The notes: a model not told the origin generated them from the letters alone. A stretch of 25,736 bases of DNA from CAZDFU01 sp964504985 (GCA_964504985.1 CAZDFU010000017.1:1-25736); one strand, 5' to 3'; shown: positions 8,401 through 16,296, counted from the first letter of the stretch. A program made the numbers and translations.

Positions 8401-8743
8401 TCAAACTCCTCTTTCTTTTCCGGCTTTAATAGGGGTATTGGCCCTGTTTGGAATAGTGGTGAAGAATTCAATCCTTTTGGTAGATAAGGTCAATCAAAAT
8501 AAAAAATCTGGCATGAGGCTGCAGGATGCAATAGTAGATGCATCAGCCTCGCGCATTGAACCTATATTTCTAACAAGTTTTGCAACTATTATCGGGCTTA
8601 TCCCTATTACTTTATCCAATCCTTTATGGCGCGGGTTGGGTGGTGCTATTATTGCCGGACTAACTTTCTCCGGAACAATCATGTTAATTTTTATCCCAGT
8701 AGTCTATTTTTTGCTGTTTAACTCAAAGGCAAAGAAACGATAA
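5474..8743 (+). CDS. RND-family efflux permease (AcrB/MMPL-like)
   Basis: A 1089-residue proton-driven transporter of normal length for the HAE-type RND family. TM1 is at 20-37. A first large extracytoplasmic loop follows (38-340, with GASPEDIE at 61-68). TM2-TM6 lie between 345 and 497. The proton-relay pair of TM4 is intact (LLVDD, D407 and D408), as is the TM10 lysine (VVKNS, K997). A second large loop runs from about 620 to 925 with the family-like SGGPPAGADL. Between the two halves, about residues 503-548 hold two extra hydrophobic segments and a basic linker, more than in AcrB. The substrate cannot be told from sequence. It is co-transcribed with the adaptor 3 bases upstream. No Shine-Dalgarno is visible, so translation may be coupled. 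Confidence 0.93.
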   Translation: MANRILLEQSWVTKYLKNPRLIIIVILLISILGIYSFLNIPRVLNPSINIAIVSIFTVLSGASPEDIESLVTIPIEDSVTGVANVKKVTSSSRDSVSVVSIEFESGTDSEKARTDVQSAVDGVSLPADAQTPKVSKLDFQNQPVLSFTVTSSEDFASLARFSQELKERIKQLDEVKDVTTSGLDEQEIQIILKPESIATYSLNPQLLAGVIKTAVKSLPAGSLRTENGSFALTIDPLITTVEDLRNLKITAGQSVVPLSDIARVVERSKPDQNSSYFASPAQTPKRSVNFNVYKSSSSQIEKTAKKVEKLTEDVLKEHRNRFQIYSDTNSAEFIQDQFNELQRDFFITLTLVFITLLVFLGLRQAMVASFAIPLTFFISFTVMKLFNIEFSFIAFFSLLLSLGLLVDDTIVVISAATTYYRTKNLTPLHTGLLVWRDFLVAVFTTTLTTVWAFIPLLLSTGIIGEFIKPIPIVVSSTLLGSFFVAMFITLPIIIIVLKPYFPKRVVFLLRILFLITLISAFYLLIPKTTLILVQILAFLVLLFILVNIRPLIFENLSNFFNSRFKGKLDKGFISFEPVTKKYRKLIKIILISGERRRKAIIAVLVFFVFAISLLPLGFVKNEFFPPSDEDYLYVSLELPSGTNLETTEKETLKLLDQLRATAELVFANANLGTSFDAMGGFSQSGTNTSLISMRLTKHTQRPISSIQIAQSIRDKYSSYTTGKLTVTEVSGGPPAGADLQIKLFGPDLKTLDSLAEQIQDYLAAQEGIIDIDKSIKPGTSKISFVPDQTKLAQNNLGTDQIGFWLRIYASGFKAESTKFAGEKNNKDISIHLTPATSYVQTISKLIIPTPLGNIPVASLGQLILKPNPTLITRENGNRTLSVTAGVKKGINVADKNLSLEKFANSISLPSGYSWQTGGVNEENQRSVNSILTAMVLSFLLIIVTMVIQFSSFRDALIVMLVIPLAVSGVFIIFALTQTPLSFPALIGVLALFGIVVKNSILLVDKVNQNKKSGMRLQDAIVDASASRIEPIFLTSFATIIGLIPITLSNPLWRGLGGAIIAGLTFSGTIMLIFIPVVYFLLFNSKAKKR

Positions 8744-8782
8744 AGACCTGAAAGAAAACAAGCCTGATTTAAGGATTTATAG

Positions 8783-8795
8783 TAAAATACTACGG
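8783..8795 (+). promoter_or_regulatory. -10 box directly before the trehalose-phosphate synthase ATG
   Basis: TAAAAT (8783-8788) is followed by only 7 bases and then the ATG at 8796, so the transcript would begin at the start codon. The -35 is weak (CTGATT-like at 8764-8769 is too close). There is no Shine-Dalgarno sequence. The assignment rests mainly on the same -10-to-ATG spacing seen at 1936, 13982, 14069 and 23875. Confidence 0.4.
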
Positions 8796-11030
8796 ATGAA
8801 ACAAATCATTGCTGCAGTTTTTGTGATTATCTCTATAGTCAGTCTGATTGTGATTGCTTTTACTGTTAACCAGGTTAGCAAAGAAGAACAAAGGCTGAAG
8901 CTAGACCTGCAATACCGTTCAATCCTTTTGGCAGAAAGTTTAAGAGAAACTATTGAGCCTAATTTTATTAATAAGTCTGAAGCTTCGCTGCAAAATGTGG
9001 TTGAAAGATTTACCAATAAAGAAAGGTTTGCCGGACTAGGAATTTATGATAATAAAGCCAAAGCTGTTGCTACCTCTTCTGCCATCCCAGCTGATTCTGT
9101 GGACGCTCTACAGATTGCTTCTACTGCCATGGATGCTGACAGAGCACATGGTGATTTTACAAAGTTTGAAGATAAAAAAGTCTATCTTGTGGCAATCCCT
9201 ATCCATGACGACAAAAGCGTTGTGGGGGCTTTAATGATTGTGCAAAATGCAGGTTATATTAATGACAGGCTTAATGAAATCTGGCGGAATAATTTAATAA
9301 GGCTCATTATCCAGGCCTCTCTTTTATCAGTGGCTACCCTAATTTTAATCCGCTGGATAATTTATATGCCGGTAAAAAATCTTGTTGAGATGTTAAAATC
9401 AGCAAGGTCAGGGAATACAACAACCAGCAAAAATTTAACAACTTCTTTATTCTTTAAACCTCTCATTAATGAGGTCTCAAATATAAGGACAAGCCTTATT
9501 GAAGCAAGGTCTACCGCCTCTGAAGAAGCAAGGTTAAGGCTGGAAAAACTTGATTCCCCCTGGACTGATCAAAGACTGCAGGAGTTCATTAAAGATATTT
9601 TAAAAGGCAGAAATATTATTATGGTCTCAAACCGTGAGCCTTATATACATACCAAAACCAACGGGAAAATAAGCTATTACTCGCCTGCCAGCGGTATGGT
9701 AACAGCCATTGAGCCAATTATGCGCTCATGCGGAGGTTTGTGGATTGCCAATGGAAGCGGTGATGCAGATAAATTGGTGGTGGATAAATACAATAAGATC
9801 AAAGTCCCGCCTGATGAACCCAGGTTTGCACTTAAGCGGGTCTGGTTAACAAGTGAGGAGGAAAAGGGTTATTATTACGGTTTCTCAAACGAAGCCTTAT
9901 GGCCTCTTTGTCATATAGCTCATGCCAGACCAACCTTTAGAAAAGAGGATTGGGAACAGTATAAAAAAGTAAACCAAAAGTTTGCCAATACTATTCTTTC
10001 GGAAATTAAGAATATGGATAGACCTATTGTTTTAATTCAGGATTTTCACCTGGCTTTGGTTCCAAGAATGGTTAAATCTCAAAGACCAGGCGCAACCATT
10101 GGAATCTTTTGGCATATTCCATGGCCTAACTCTGAATCTTTTAGTATCTGTCCATGGAAGAAAGAACTACTGGACGGTATACTTGGGGCAGATCTTATAG
10201 GCTTTCATACTCAGCTCCACTGCAACAATTTTATTGATACAGTAGGAAGAGAATTAGAATCTTTAATAGATTTTGAGCAATTTACTATTACCAAAGGCAA
10301 CCATACCTCACACATCAAACCTTTTCCAATCAGCATTGCTTTCCCCAATGACCTTAACAATGATAAGGATCAGGATGAAAAACCAGAAGACAATGGGAAA
10401 CTCCTGAAAAATCTGGGGGTTAAGGCCAAATTTATAGGCTTGGGGGTAGACAGGCTTGATTATACCAAAGGGATCCTGGAGCGTTTTAAAGCAACCGAGC
10501 TTTTTCTTAATAAATACCCCTCATACATTGGTAACTTTACTCTTATTCAAATCGCTGCACCAAGCAGAACCAAGGTAAAAAAATATCAGGATTTTGCTGA
10601 AGATGTGGAATCAGAAGCCCAAAGAATAAATAAGCAGTTTAAGCAAAAAGGCTGGAAAGCAATCATACTGCTTAACAGACATCACAGCCGTGAAGAAATA
10701 TACCGGTTTTATAAACTGGCAGATGTTTGCCTGGTCACTTCACTTCACGATGGCATGAATTTAGTGGCCAAAGAATTTGTTGCAGCAAGAGATGATGAAA
10801 AAGGAGTCTTAATCCTGAGTCAATATACCGGTGCCTCAAGAGAGCTAAAAGAAGCCTTAATGGTTAACCCTTATAATGCAGAGCAAACTGCTGACACTAT
10901 CAAGGAATCTTTGGAGATGAAAGATTCAGAGAAGACAAAAAGAATGCGCAGCTTAAGGGGGATAGTTAAAAATCACAATGTTTACCGCTGGTCAGCAGAA
11001 CTTTTAAAAACAATTGTGGATCTGGGGTGA
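8796..11030 (+). CDS. otsA: Trehalose-6-phosphate synthase (GT20) with membrane sensor domain
   Basis: A 744-residue fusion. Residues 4-26 are TM1, and 27-163 a small extracytoplasmic domain (LGIYDNKAKAVATS, then VYLVAIPIHDDKSVVGALMIVQ) like a single Cache/PAS-type sensor. TM2 is at 167-190, followed by a HAMP-like helical linker (191-260). Residues 272-744 are a complete GT20 domain that makes trehalose-6-phosphate from UDP-glucose (or another NDP-glucose) and glucose-6-phosphate. Visible active-site equivalents of E. coli OtsA are R280, W369 (LWP), D416 (QDFH), H440 (HIPWP), R553 and K558 (VDRLDYTKG), and D652/E660 (HDGMNLVAKE). The N-terminal glycine loop reads PASGMV. No trehalose-phosphatase domain is attached and no otsB lies in the window. 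The last 49 bases overlap the end of the opposite-strand membrane-protein gene. I recall similar HAMP/TPS proteins in proteobacteria, so the architecture may not be unique. Confidence 0.92.
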   Translation: MKQIIAAVFVIISIVSLIVIAFTVNQVSKEEQRLKLDLQYRSILLAESLRETIEPNFINKSEASLQNVVERFTNKERFAGLGIYDNKAKAVATSSAIPADSVDALQIASTAMDADRAHGDFTKFEDKKVYLVAIPIHDDKSVVGALMIVQNAGYINDRLNEIWRNNLIRLIIQASLLSVATLILIRWIIYMPVKNLVEMLKSARSGNTTTSKNLTTSLFFKPLINEVSNIRTSLIEARSTASEEARLRLEKLDSPWTDQRLQEFIKDILKGRNIIMVSNREPYIHTKTNGKISYYSPASGMVTAIEPIMRSCGGLWIANGSGDADKLVVDKYNKIKVPPDEPRFALKRVWLTSEEEKGYYYGFSNEALWPLCHIAHARPTFRKEDWEQYKKVNQKFANTILSEIKNMDRPIVLIQDFHLALVPRMVKSQRPGATIGIFWHIPWPNSESFSICPWKKELLDGILGADLIGFHTQLHCNNFIDTVGRELESLIDFEQFTITKGNHTSHIKPFPISIAFPNDLNNDKDQDEKPEDNGKLLKNLGVKAKFIGLGVDRLDYTKGILERFKATELFLNKYPSYIGNFTLIQIAAPSRTKVKKYQDFAEDVESEAQRINKQFKQKGWKAIILLNRHHSREEIYRFYKLADVCLVTSLHDGMNLVAKEFVAARDDEKGVLILSQYTGASRELKEALMVNPYNAEQTADTIKESLEMKDSEKTKRMRSLRGIVKNHNVYRWSAELLKTIVDLG

Positions 11031-12658
11031 AATATTTTTGGCAAATTTAGGATAAATCTAACCAAAATTAAAACACTAATAATACTTACAATATTACTAA
11101 ATTTTTCTATAGCAGTCCCTTTTAAATATAGCGCAATCTCATTTGCTCCCCCTGCAACAAAAACCTCTATCTTTCCTTCTTTTGAAGGATTAATTATTTC
11201 ATCCCGGCCATTTACCTTCACCCCCAAAAAGGGAAAATAAAAATAGTTAAGGACCAAAACCTTTGGACCCTCAGTTACGACTTTTGCCCGGTATCTTTCA
11301 TTTTTTCTTAACCGCAATACATATATATCTATGTCATGAGCTTCTATTTTTTGAGCAGTTTTTGGTAAGGGATAATTTTTAACCCAAATAGGTTTATTTT
11401 CCCAGGCTATGTCTGTTGAGCCATAGTATAAAGAATAGTCTTTTTTGTAAAAATCATCTGTATATCTTTTTACTTCCCAGCTCCTAAGGTAATTTCTATT
11501 ATTGATAAGAAGCAGGGAAATTAATATAACTGACAATAAAAACCCGCCTCTTTTAGATACAATCCAGGAAACCAAAAAAGAACAACAAAAGAAAACAACA
11601 ACCAGGATTCTCCAGGGAAATTGAATCTGCTGGATTAAATTAAAAGATGACCAGATAAAGCTGGATATATTCAACATTAGAAATATTCCAATTAGAACCA
11701 CTGCCAGAAAAAAGAGCGCTAAATACTGATCTCTAATTCTCTTCCTAAGAAAAAAGGCAATTAGCAGCAAAGCTCCTGTCAAAATAATAACTGCCCATTG
11801 GGCAATTCCTATTTGAAATGACATACCGTCTCTTTCTGCTCCCGGTTCAGAAAATCCATAACCCCACGGGGAGTAAACTAATTGTTTAAAGCTGGGCCAA
11901 TGATCATTGTAATTAACGGTTAATGAATGCCCCAATCCTACAAAGGATTTTTCAATTAATGCTGGTATTAGGAAAAAAGAAGATAACCCAAGACTTAAAA
12001 ATATTGATATAAAAAGTATAAAGGCATTTTTCTTAATATTTTTGAAATTTTTGTAAATCAAGAAACAAAAATAGCCAACTATTAATGGCGCAAAAATCAA
12101 AGCAGTAGCATTGTGTGATAAAACTAAACCGGTTAAAGCCAAGGAAAGAAGCGGGAGATATTTTACTTTTCCTCCTGCCAGAACTTTATAACTGAAAAGA
12201 AGAATCAAGGGGACAAAAAATAACGCCAGTATAGTTCCTAACGCCCCTGTTACATATGTTAGGACAAATCTATACGGAGCATAAATAAAAAAAATTACTC
12301 CAACAAACGATGCATATTTTGAAAAATAACACCTTAAAAAGTAATATAAAGCTGCTGATGAACCAATACTAAAAAAGTATATTTCAAATTTTAAACTTTC
12401 TCCAAACGGTAAACCTAAATAATGCAGAAGTGAACCAATATAATAAAGCAAGGGATAATTATAATTAAACAAAGGGTACCCATACCCAAAAGCAAGATCC
12501 TCTGACCACCTGACAGGAAATTGTCCGCGGGTTATCTCATCATAAAAGTGCATCAGCCTGACAATGTGGAAGGCCCCGTCATGGGTATAAAAAAAACCTG
12601 GTGAGATAAGGGTAATATAAGCTGGAACTGAAATAAGTATTATCAGCAGGAAAACCAT
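10982..12658 (-). CDS. Polytopic membrane protein, PF10131-like (GT-C type)
   Basis: A 558-residue protein with about 11-12 membrane helices and a soluble beta-rich C-terminal part (about 400-515). The N-terminus is typical of the membrane proteins annotated '6-pyruvoyl-tetrahydropterin synthase related' (PF10131): a first helix, then SPGFFYTHDGAFHIVRL (19-35), FPVRWSEDLAFGYGYPLF (47-64) and NYPLLYYIG. The pterin name is historical. The helix layout and acidic/His motif (H26, D27) after TM1 resemble GT-C lipid-linked sugar transferases and YfhO proteins, so a role in surface glycan or glycoprotein assembly is likely but unproven. It follows the GH63-like gene by 47 bases in the same direction. 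The ATG at 12658 is the first normal start after an in-frame TAA. Confidence 0.78.
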   Translation of the reverse strand: MVFLLIILISVPAYITLISPGFFYTHDGAFHIVRLMHFYDEITRGQFPVRWSEDLAFGYGYPLFNYNYPLLYYIGSLLHYLGLPFGESLKFEIYFFSIGSSAALYYFLRCYFSKYASFVGVIFFIYAPYRFVLTYVTGALGTILALFFVPLILLFSYKVLAGGKVKYLPLLSLALTGLVLSHNATALIFAPLIVGYFCFLIYKNFKNIKKNAFILFISIFLSLGLSSFFLIPALIEKSFVGLGHSLTVNYNDHWPSFKQLVYSPWGYGFSEPGAERDGMSFQIGIAQWAVIILTGALLLIAFFLRKRIRDQYLALFFLAVVLIGIFLMLNISSFIWSSFNLIQQIQFPWRILVVVFFCCSFLVSWIVSKRGGFLLSVILISLLLINNRNYLRSWEVKRYTDDFYKKDYSLYYGSTDIAWENKPIWVKNYPLPKTAQKIEAHDIDIYVLRLRKNERYRAKVVTEGPKVLVLNYFYFPFLGVKVNGRDEIINPSKEGKIEVFVAGGANEIALYLKGTAIEKFSNIVSIISVLILVRFILNLPKIFHPRSTIVFKSSADQR

Positions 12659-12705
12659 TTTTCCAGGGTAACATAAAAGCAGGATAACCGCATCAGTTTT
12701 AATTT

Positions 12706-13974
12706 CTAATCTTTATTCTTTTCCATATCCAAAATCAATCCAGCCCATGTAAAATCCAAAGCTCCAAACCCTTCTCCTGTCTCAGGGTTATATTGTTCTC
12801 TAAAACCGGATTTTTGAACCAATTTCAAACTGGTATCAAAAATTTGTTGGGCAATTTCAAAAAACCCATAATTTATAAGCCCTTTATAAACAAACCAGTT
12901 AGTTGCCATCCAGATAGGCCCTCTCCAGGACACATGAGTTGATAAAAGTTTAGCTATTCCTCTCCAGGGTCCGCTGGGATCATAGGAGGGTTCATCTTTA
13001 GAAACAGAAGGGACCAAAAATCTCCTTTGAAAATATTTATCATTTAATAAATAATCCCCTATTAATCTTTTTGCCTGATCAAATGTGTAGAGATTGGCAA
13101 ACATAGGAAAAAATATAGCCCAGGTTTTAACTTTTATCTTTTTATAATCTTCCCCAAAAACAGACCAAAATATCCCGTCTTCAAGCATCAGTTCTCTCAT
13201 AGCATTTCTTATAAGAGCAGACTGCCGGGTGAAATAATCTGCATCCTCAAAAAATCCGATCTCCCGGGCAATCTTTGAAAGATCATCCAGCCCTTTAACT
13301 TTTAGAACATTAAACGGCACATCTTTAACCCAAAGGAAATCCTTCATACAAGTCTCTGTTTCAAAATTACAATATCTATGTTTTGCAACAAGCTCTAACC
13401 TCTTCTGGAAATTTACATCCAATGAGTGGACAGGCGGAAGACCAAGAAGCTCATCAAACCTGGGTGAATTATCCTCACCTGACTCATCCGGGTTGATTAT
13501 ACCTATAAGATAAATTTTCCTTGGGTCTCTTTTCAAAGCCAGGTAATTATAAAATTTTTTCAAACTATCATAAATCCTTTTTAAAAAATTTTTATCTCTG
13601 TCTGCCTGGTAAATCTTCCATGCAGATGTAGCTATCATGGGCGGTTGGGTAATAGTTGAGGTATCCCCCTTGCCCCACTCAATCACCGGAAAATCTGTCT
13701 TTGTAAATTTTTTCCAGTAAATCATGTGAGGAATCAAGCCATTGTCAAACTGTTTGGAGACCAAAGAAAGTAATTCTTTTTTAGCATCTTCAATACTTAA
13801 GTGGCTTAAAATAATGGCATGAAAACAGGAATCCCACAGCCATTGATAAGGATAAGTCTGGGGAGAAGGGACAGTATATTGGTACTTACCGCTTTTTCTT
13901 CTGTTATTTAACATAAGTTTCCAAGTCAGTTTTTTAATATCTTCATACCCCTTTTTCCTATCAAAACTCAGCAT
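12706..13974 (-). CDS. GH63-like glycosidase (mannosyl/glucosylglycerate hydrolase or trehalase-like)
   Basis: A 422-residue (alpha/alpha)6-barrel glycosidase without signal peptide, so cytoplasmic. Family marks are YQWLWDSCFHA (43-53), NPDESGEDNSPRFD (161-174; D168 is the expected general acid), WRGPIWMATNWF (350-361) and FREQYNPETGEG (391-402; E393 the likely base). These are characteristic of the GH63 branch that includes Thermus mannosylglycerate hydrolase and mycobacterial glucosylglycerate hydrolase. Related folds in GH37/GH15 act on trehalose and other alpha-glucosides. With a trehalose-phosphate synthase 1.7 kb away, a compatible-solute disaccharide is an attractive substrate, but this is inference from context. 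It is the first gene of a minus-strand pair with the PF10131-like protein and has its own promoter at 13982-14009, only 7 bases from the ATG. Confidence 0.85.
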   Translation of the reverse strand: MLSFDRKKGYEDIKKLTWKLMLNNRRKSGKYQYTVPSPQTYPYQWLWDSCFHAIILSHLSIEDAKKELLSLVSKQFDNGLIPHMIYWKKFTKTDFPVIEWGKGDTSTITQPPMIATSAWKIYQADRDKNFLKRIYDSLKKFYNYLALKRDPRKIYLIGIINPDESGEDNSPRFDELLGLPPVHSLDVNFQKRLELVAKHRYCNFETETCMKDFLWVKDVPFNVLKVKGLDDLSKIAREIGFFEDADYFTRQSALIRNAMRELMLEDGIFWSVFGEDYKKIKVKTWAIFFPMFANLYTFDQAKRLIGDYLLNDKYFQRRFLVPSVSKDEPSYDPSGPWRGIAKLLSTHVSWRGPIWMATNWFVYKGLINYGFFEIAQQIFDTSLKLVQKSGFREQYNPETGEGFGALDFTWAGLILDMEKNKD

Positions 13975-13981
13975 AATTTTC

Positions 13982-14009
13982 AGGATAATTTATTGAAATG
14001 AGATAGCAA
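13982..14009 (-). promoter_or_regulatory. Leaderless-type promoter of the GH63-like gene
   Basis: On the minus strand TTGCTA (14009-14004), 16 bases, TATCCT (13987-13982), then 7 bases to the ATG at 13974. No Shine-Dalgarno sequence. It diverges from the promoter at 14046-14074 within a 106-base gap. Confidence 0.5.
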
Positions 14010-14045
14010 TGATATTATTGTAAGAATCAAGAAAGCACAAATTCC

Positions 14046-14074
14046 TTCAAACAATATTATGATAAATGTATAAT
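14046..14074 (+). promoter_or_regulatory. Leaderless-type promoter of the sugar dehydrogenase-purM pair
   Basis: TTCAAA (14046-14051), 17 bases, perfect TATAAT (14069-14074), then 6 bases to the ATG at 14081. Transcription is expected to start at the ATG itself. This also decides against the in-frame ATG at 14066, which would lie upstream of the -10 box. Confidence 0.65.
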
Positions 14075-14080
14075 AGCGGT

Positions 14081-15187
14081 ATGAGCAAAACCTCAATATT
14101 AATCATCGGCCTTTCTATTGTATTAATATCCGGCATTGCCATTTTCCTGCGTCAAAACCCCCCTTTATCAAAACCCCCATCTGCACCTGTTATATCCGGC
14201 CAAAGTACCCAACCAAAGGTTGAAACCTTAATAACCGGCTTAGAAATACCCTGGGCTTTGGCATTTTTGCCTGATAAAAATATTTTAGTTACAGAAAGAG
14301 CAGGACAAGTAAGGCTTATCAAAAACGGTAGTCTTGAGAAAGATCCCATAGCTGCAATCCAGGTTAAACAAACAGGTGAAGGCGGACTGCACGGGATAGC
14401 TGTTGACCCAAACTTCCCTAACCCGCCATTTGTCTACCTTTACTATACATATTCATCAGGCAGTAACAATTCTTTAAACAGAGTATCCCGTTTTTCTTTC
14501 AAAGAAAATATTTTAACAGATGAACAAGTTATAGTAGATAATATCCCAGGAGCAATCAACCATGACGGAGGAAGGGTTAAATTTGGCCCTGACGGATATC
14601 TTTATATAACAACAGGAGATGCCCAAAACCCCTCTTTATCACAAAACAAAGATTCTTTGGCAGGAAAAATTTTAAGAGTCACTACAGAAGGAAAATTTGC
14701 CCCAAACAATCCTTTCAATACTCTAATTTATTCATACGGTCACAGAAATCCCCAGGGGATTACCTGGGACAATCAGGGAAGGCTCTGGGAAACAGAACAC
14801 GGTCAATCTGCGCAAGATGAGCTAAATTTAATTATTGCTGGAAAAAATTACGGTTGGCCTGATATCCGGGGTGACCAAACAAAACAGGATATGGAGAGAC
14901 CTCTCTTGCAAAGCGGATCTGATACCTGGGCACCGGGCGGGGCTGCTTTTTTCAAAGGTTCAATCTTTTATGCTGGCTTAAGAGGGACTGCCCTTTATCA
15001 ATATGTAATAGATACCAAGGAGTTAAAAACTCATTTCAAAGGGGAATTCGGCAGAATAAGGGAGGTGGTTTTAGGCCCTGATAATATGCTCTACATCACA
15101 ACAAGTAATAAGGACGGGAGAGGAAACCCAAAAGCTGACGATGACAAAATAATCCGTATAAATCCTGAGGATTATGGTATATTATGA
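14081..15187 (+). CDS. PQQ-dependent sugar dehydrogenase-like protein (GSDH fold), membrane-anchored
   Basis: A 368-residue six-bladed beta-propeller of the glucose/sorbosone dehydrogenase family (E. coli YliI type). Residues 6-23 are a signal anchor, then a Pro/Ser linker, so the enzyme faces outward. Motifs in order are LEIPWALAFLPD, GEGGLHGIAVDP (with the catalytic-type His), NHDGGRVKFGPDGYLYITTGD, YGHRNPQGITWD, ETEHGQSAQDELNLI and KNYGWP, all expected in this family. Known members oxidise aldose sugars with pyrroloquinoline quinone and calcium. No PQQ synthesis gene is in the window, so cofactor supply or a different role is open. The chosen ATG at 14081 is 6 bases after TATAAT; an earlier ATG (14066) overlaps the promoter. 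The stop overlaps the next start (ATGA). Confidence 0.88.
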   Translation: MSKTSILIIGLSIVLISGIAIFLRQNPPLSKPPSAPVISGQSTQPKVETLITGLEIPWALAFLPDKNILVTERAGQVRLIKNGSLEKDPIAAIQVKQTGEGGLHGIAVDPNFPNPPFVYLYYTYSSGSNNSLNRVSRFSFKENILTDEQVIVDNIPGAINHDGGRVKFGPDGYLYITTGDAQNPSLSQNKDSLAGKILRVTTEGKFAPNNPFNTLIYSYGHRNPQGITWDNQGRLWETEHGQSAQDELNLIIAGKNYGWPDIRGDQTKQDMERPLLQSGSDTWAPGGAAFFKGSIFYAGLRGTALYQYVIDTKELKTHFKGEFGRIREVVLGPDNMLYITTSNKDGRGNPKADDDKIIRINPEDYGIL

Positions 15188-16296
15188 AAATGAATAAACC
15201 CAAGACAGATTATGCCTCAGCGGGAGTTGATTATTCAGTAATGGATCCTCTTAAAAAACTTGCTCAAACTTTGGGAAAAAACACTGCAAATAATCTTTCT
15301 AGTTTTGGTTATAAAGAAGTAGAAGAAAGCCGGGGCGAATCTGCTTATGTCTGGGAAGAGGAAGATTCATATAGAGCGCTTGTGATAGAAGGTTTGGGAA
15401 CAAAGAATTTAGTAGCAGATTCTGTGAGTAAAATAACAGGCAAAACTTATTATGATTTAATTGCCCAGGACACTGTGGCAGCCATAGTTAATGATATACT
15501 GACGTCCGGTGCCTTACCTCTGGTGATAAATGCTTATTTTGGAAGCGGTGGACCAGAATGGTTTTCCAATACTGAAAGATCCAAAGCATTAGTTGAAGGA
15601 TTTGCCAAAGCCTGCAACTTAGCTGGAACTGTTTGGGGAGGCGGTGAAACCCCAGGCTTAAAAGGAATCATAAATACAGAGACAATAGATTTAGCAGGGG
15701 CTTGTACTGGAATTATCAAACCAAAGGAAAGGCTGACTCTCGCTGATAAACTACGGCATGGCGATGCCATCTTGCTGATAGAAAGCAGCGGTATTCATGC
15801 TAACGGATTATCCCTTGCCAGATCAGTTGCTTCAAAACTCCATCAGGGATACAGAACTAAACTAGCAAATGGACAAAATTATGGGGAAGTTCTTTTAACC
15901 CCTTCTTTTATATATGTAAATGTAGTAAAAGAGTTGTTTGAGAAAGGGATAGATATTCATTATATGGTCAATATCACAGGACACGGTTTTAGGAAATTAA
16001 TGAGAGCAAACAATGAGTTTACATATATAATTACAGAGCTGCCCCCAACTCCTCCAATCTTTGAGTTTATACAAGAGCACTCCGGAAATAGTGACAGGGA
16101 GATGTATGGATATTTTAATATGGGTGCCGGATTTGCTATTTTCTTACCAGCAGACCAAGCAGACAAAGCTCAGGAAATCATCAAGAAAAATAATTTTGAA
16201 TCTTGGAATGCAGGCAGAGTTAACAGCGGTGAAAAGAAAGTAATTATTGAGCCAAAAGAAATTATTTTTGAAACCAGCAGCTTAGATTTACGTTAA
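15184..16296 (+). CDS. purM: Divergent PurM-like AIR synthase (phosphoribosylformylglycinamidine cyclo-ligase)
   Basis: A 370-residue PurM-fold protein. PurM converts formylglycinamidine ribotide and ATP to AIR, the fifth purine step. Supporting features are YASAGVDYSVMDPL (10-23; PurM 'Y..AGVD'), VNDILTSGALPL (102-113), GGGET (152-156; 'VGGETAEMPG'), SSGIHANGLSL (201-211) with H205, and NITGHGFRKLMR near 268-279 ('HITGGG'). It departs from typical PurM: the strongly conserved TDGVGTK is EGLGTK (69-74), and the N-terminal Gly-rich loop before it is replaced by an acidic ESRGESAYVWEEED. It may be a true but divergent PurM or an 'AIR synthase-related' protein. It starts in a 4-base overlap with the sugar dehydrogenase and overlaps prs by 4 bases tail to tail. 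Confidence 0.75.
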   Translation: MKMNKPKTDYASAGVDYSVMDPLKKLAQTLGKNTANNLSSFGYKEVEESRGESAYVWEEEDSYRALVIEGLGTKNLVADSVSKITGKTYYDLIAQDTVAAIVNDILTSGALPLVINAYFGSGGPEWFSNTERSKALVEGFAKACNLAGTVWGGGETPGLKGIINTETIDLAGACTGIIKPKERLTLADKLRHGDAILLIESSGIHANGLSLARSVASKLHQGYRTKLANGQNYGEVLLTPSFIYVNVVKELFEKGIDIHYMVNITGHGFRKLMRANNEFTYIITELPPTPPIFEFIQEHSGNSDREMYGYFNMGAGFAIFLPADQADKAQEIIKKNNFESWNAGRVNSGEKKVIIEPKEIIFETSSLDLR

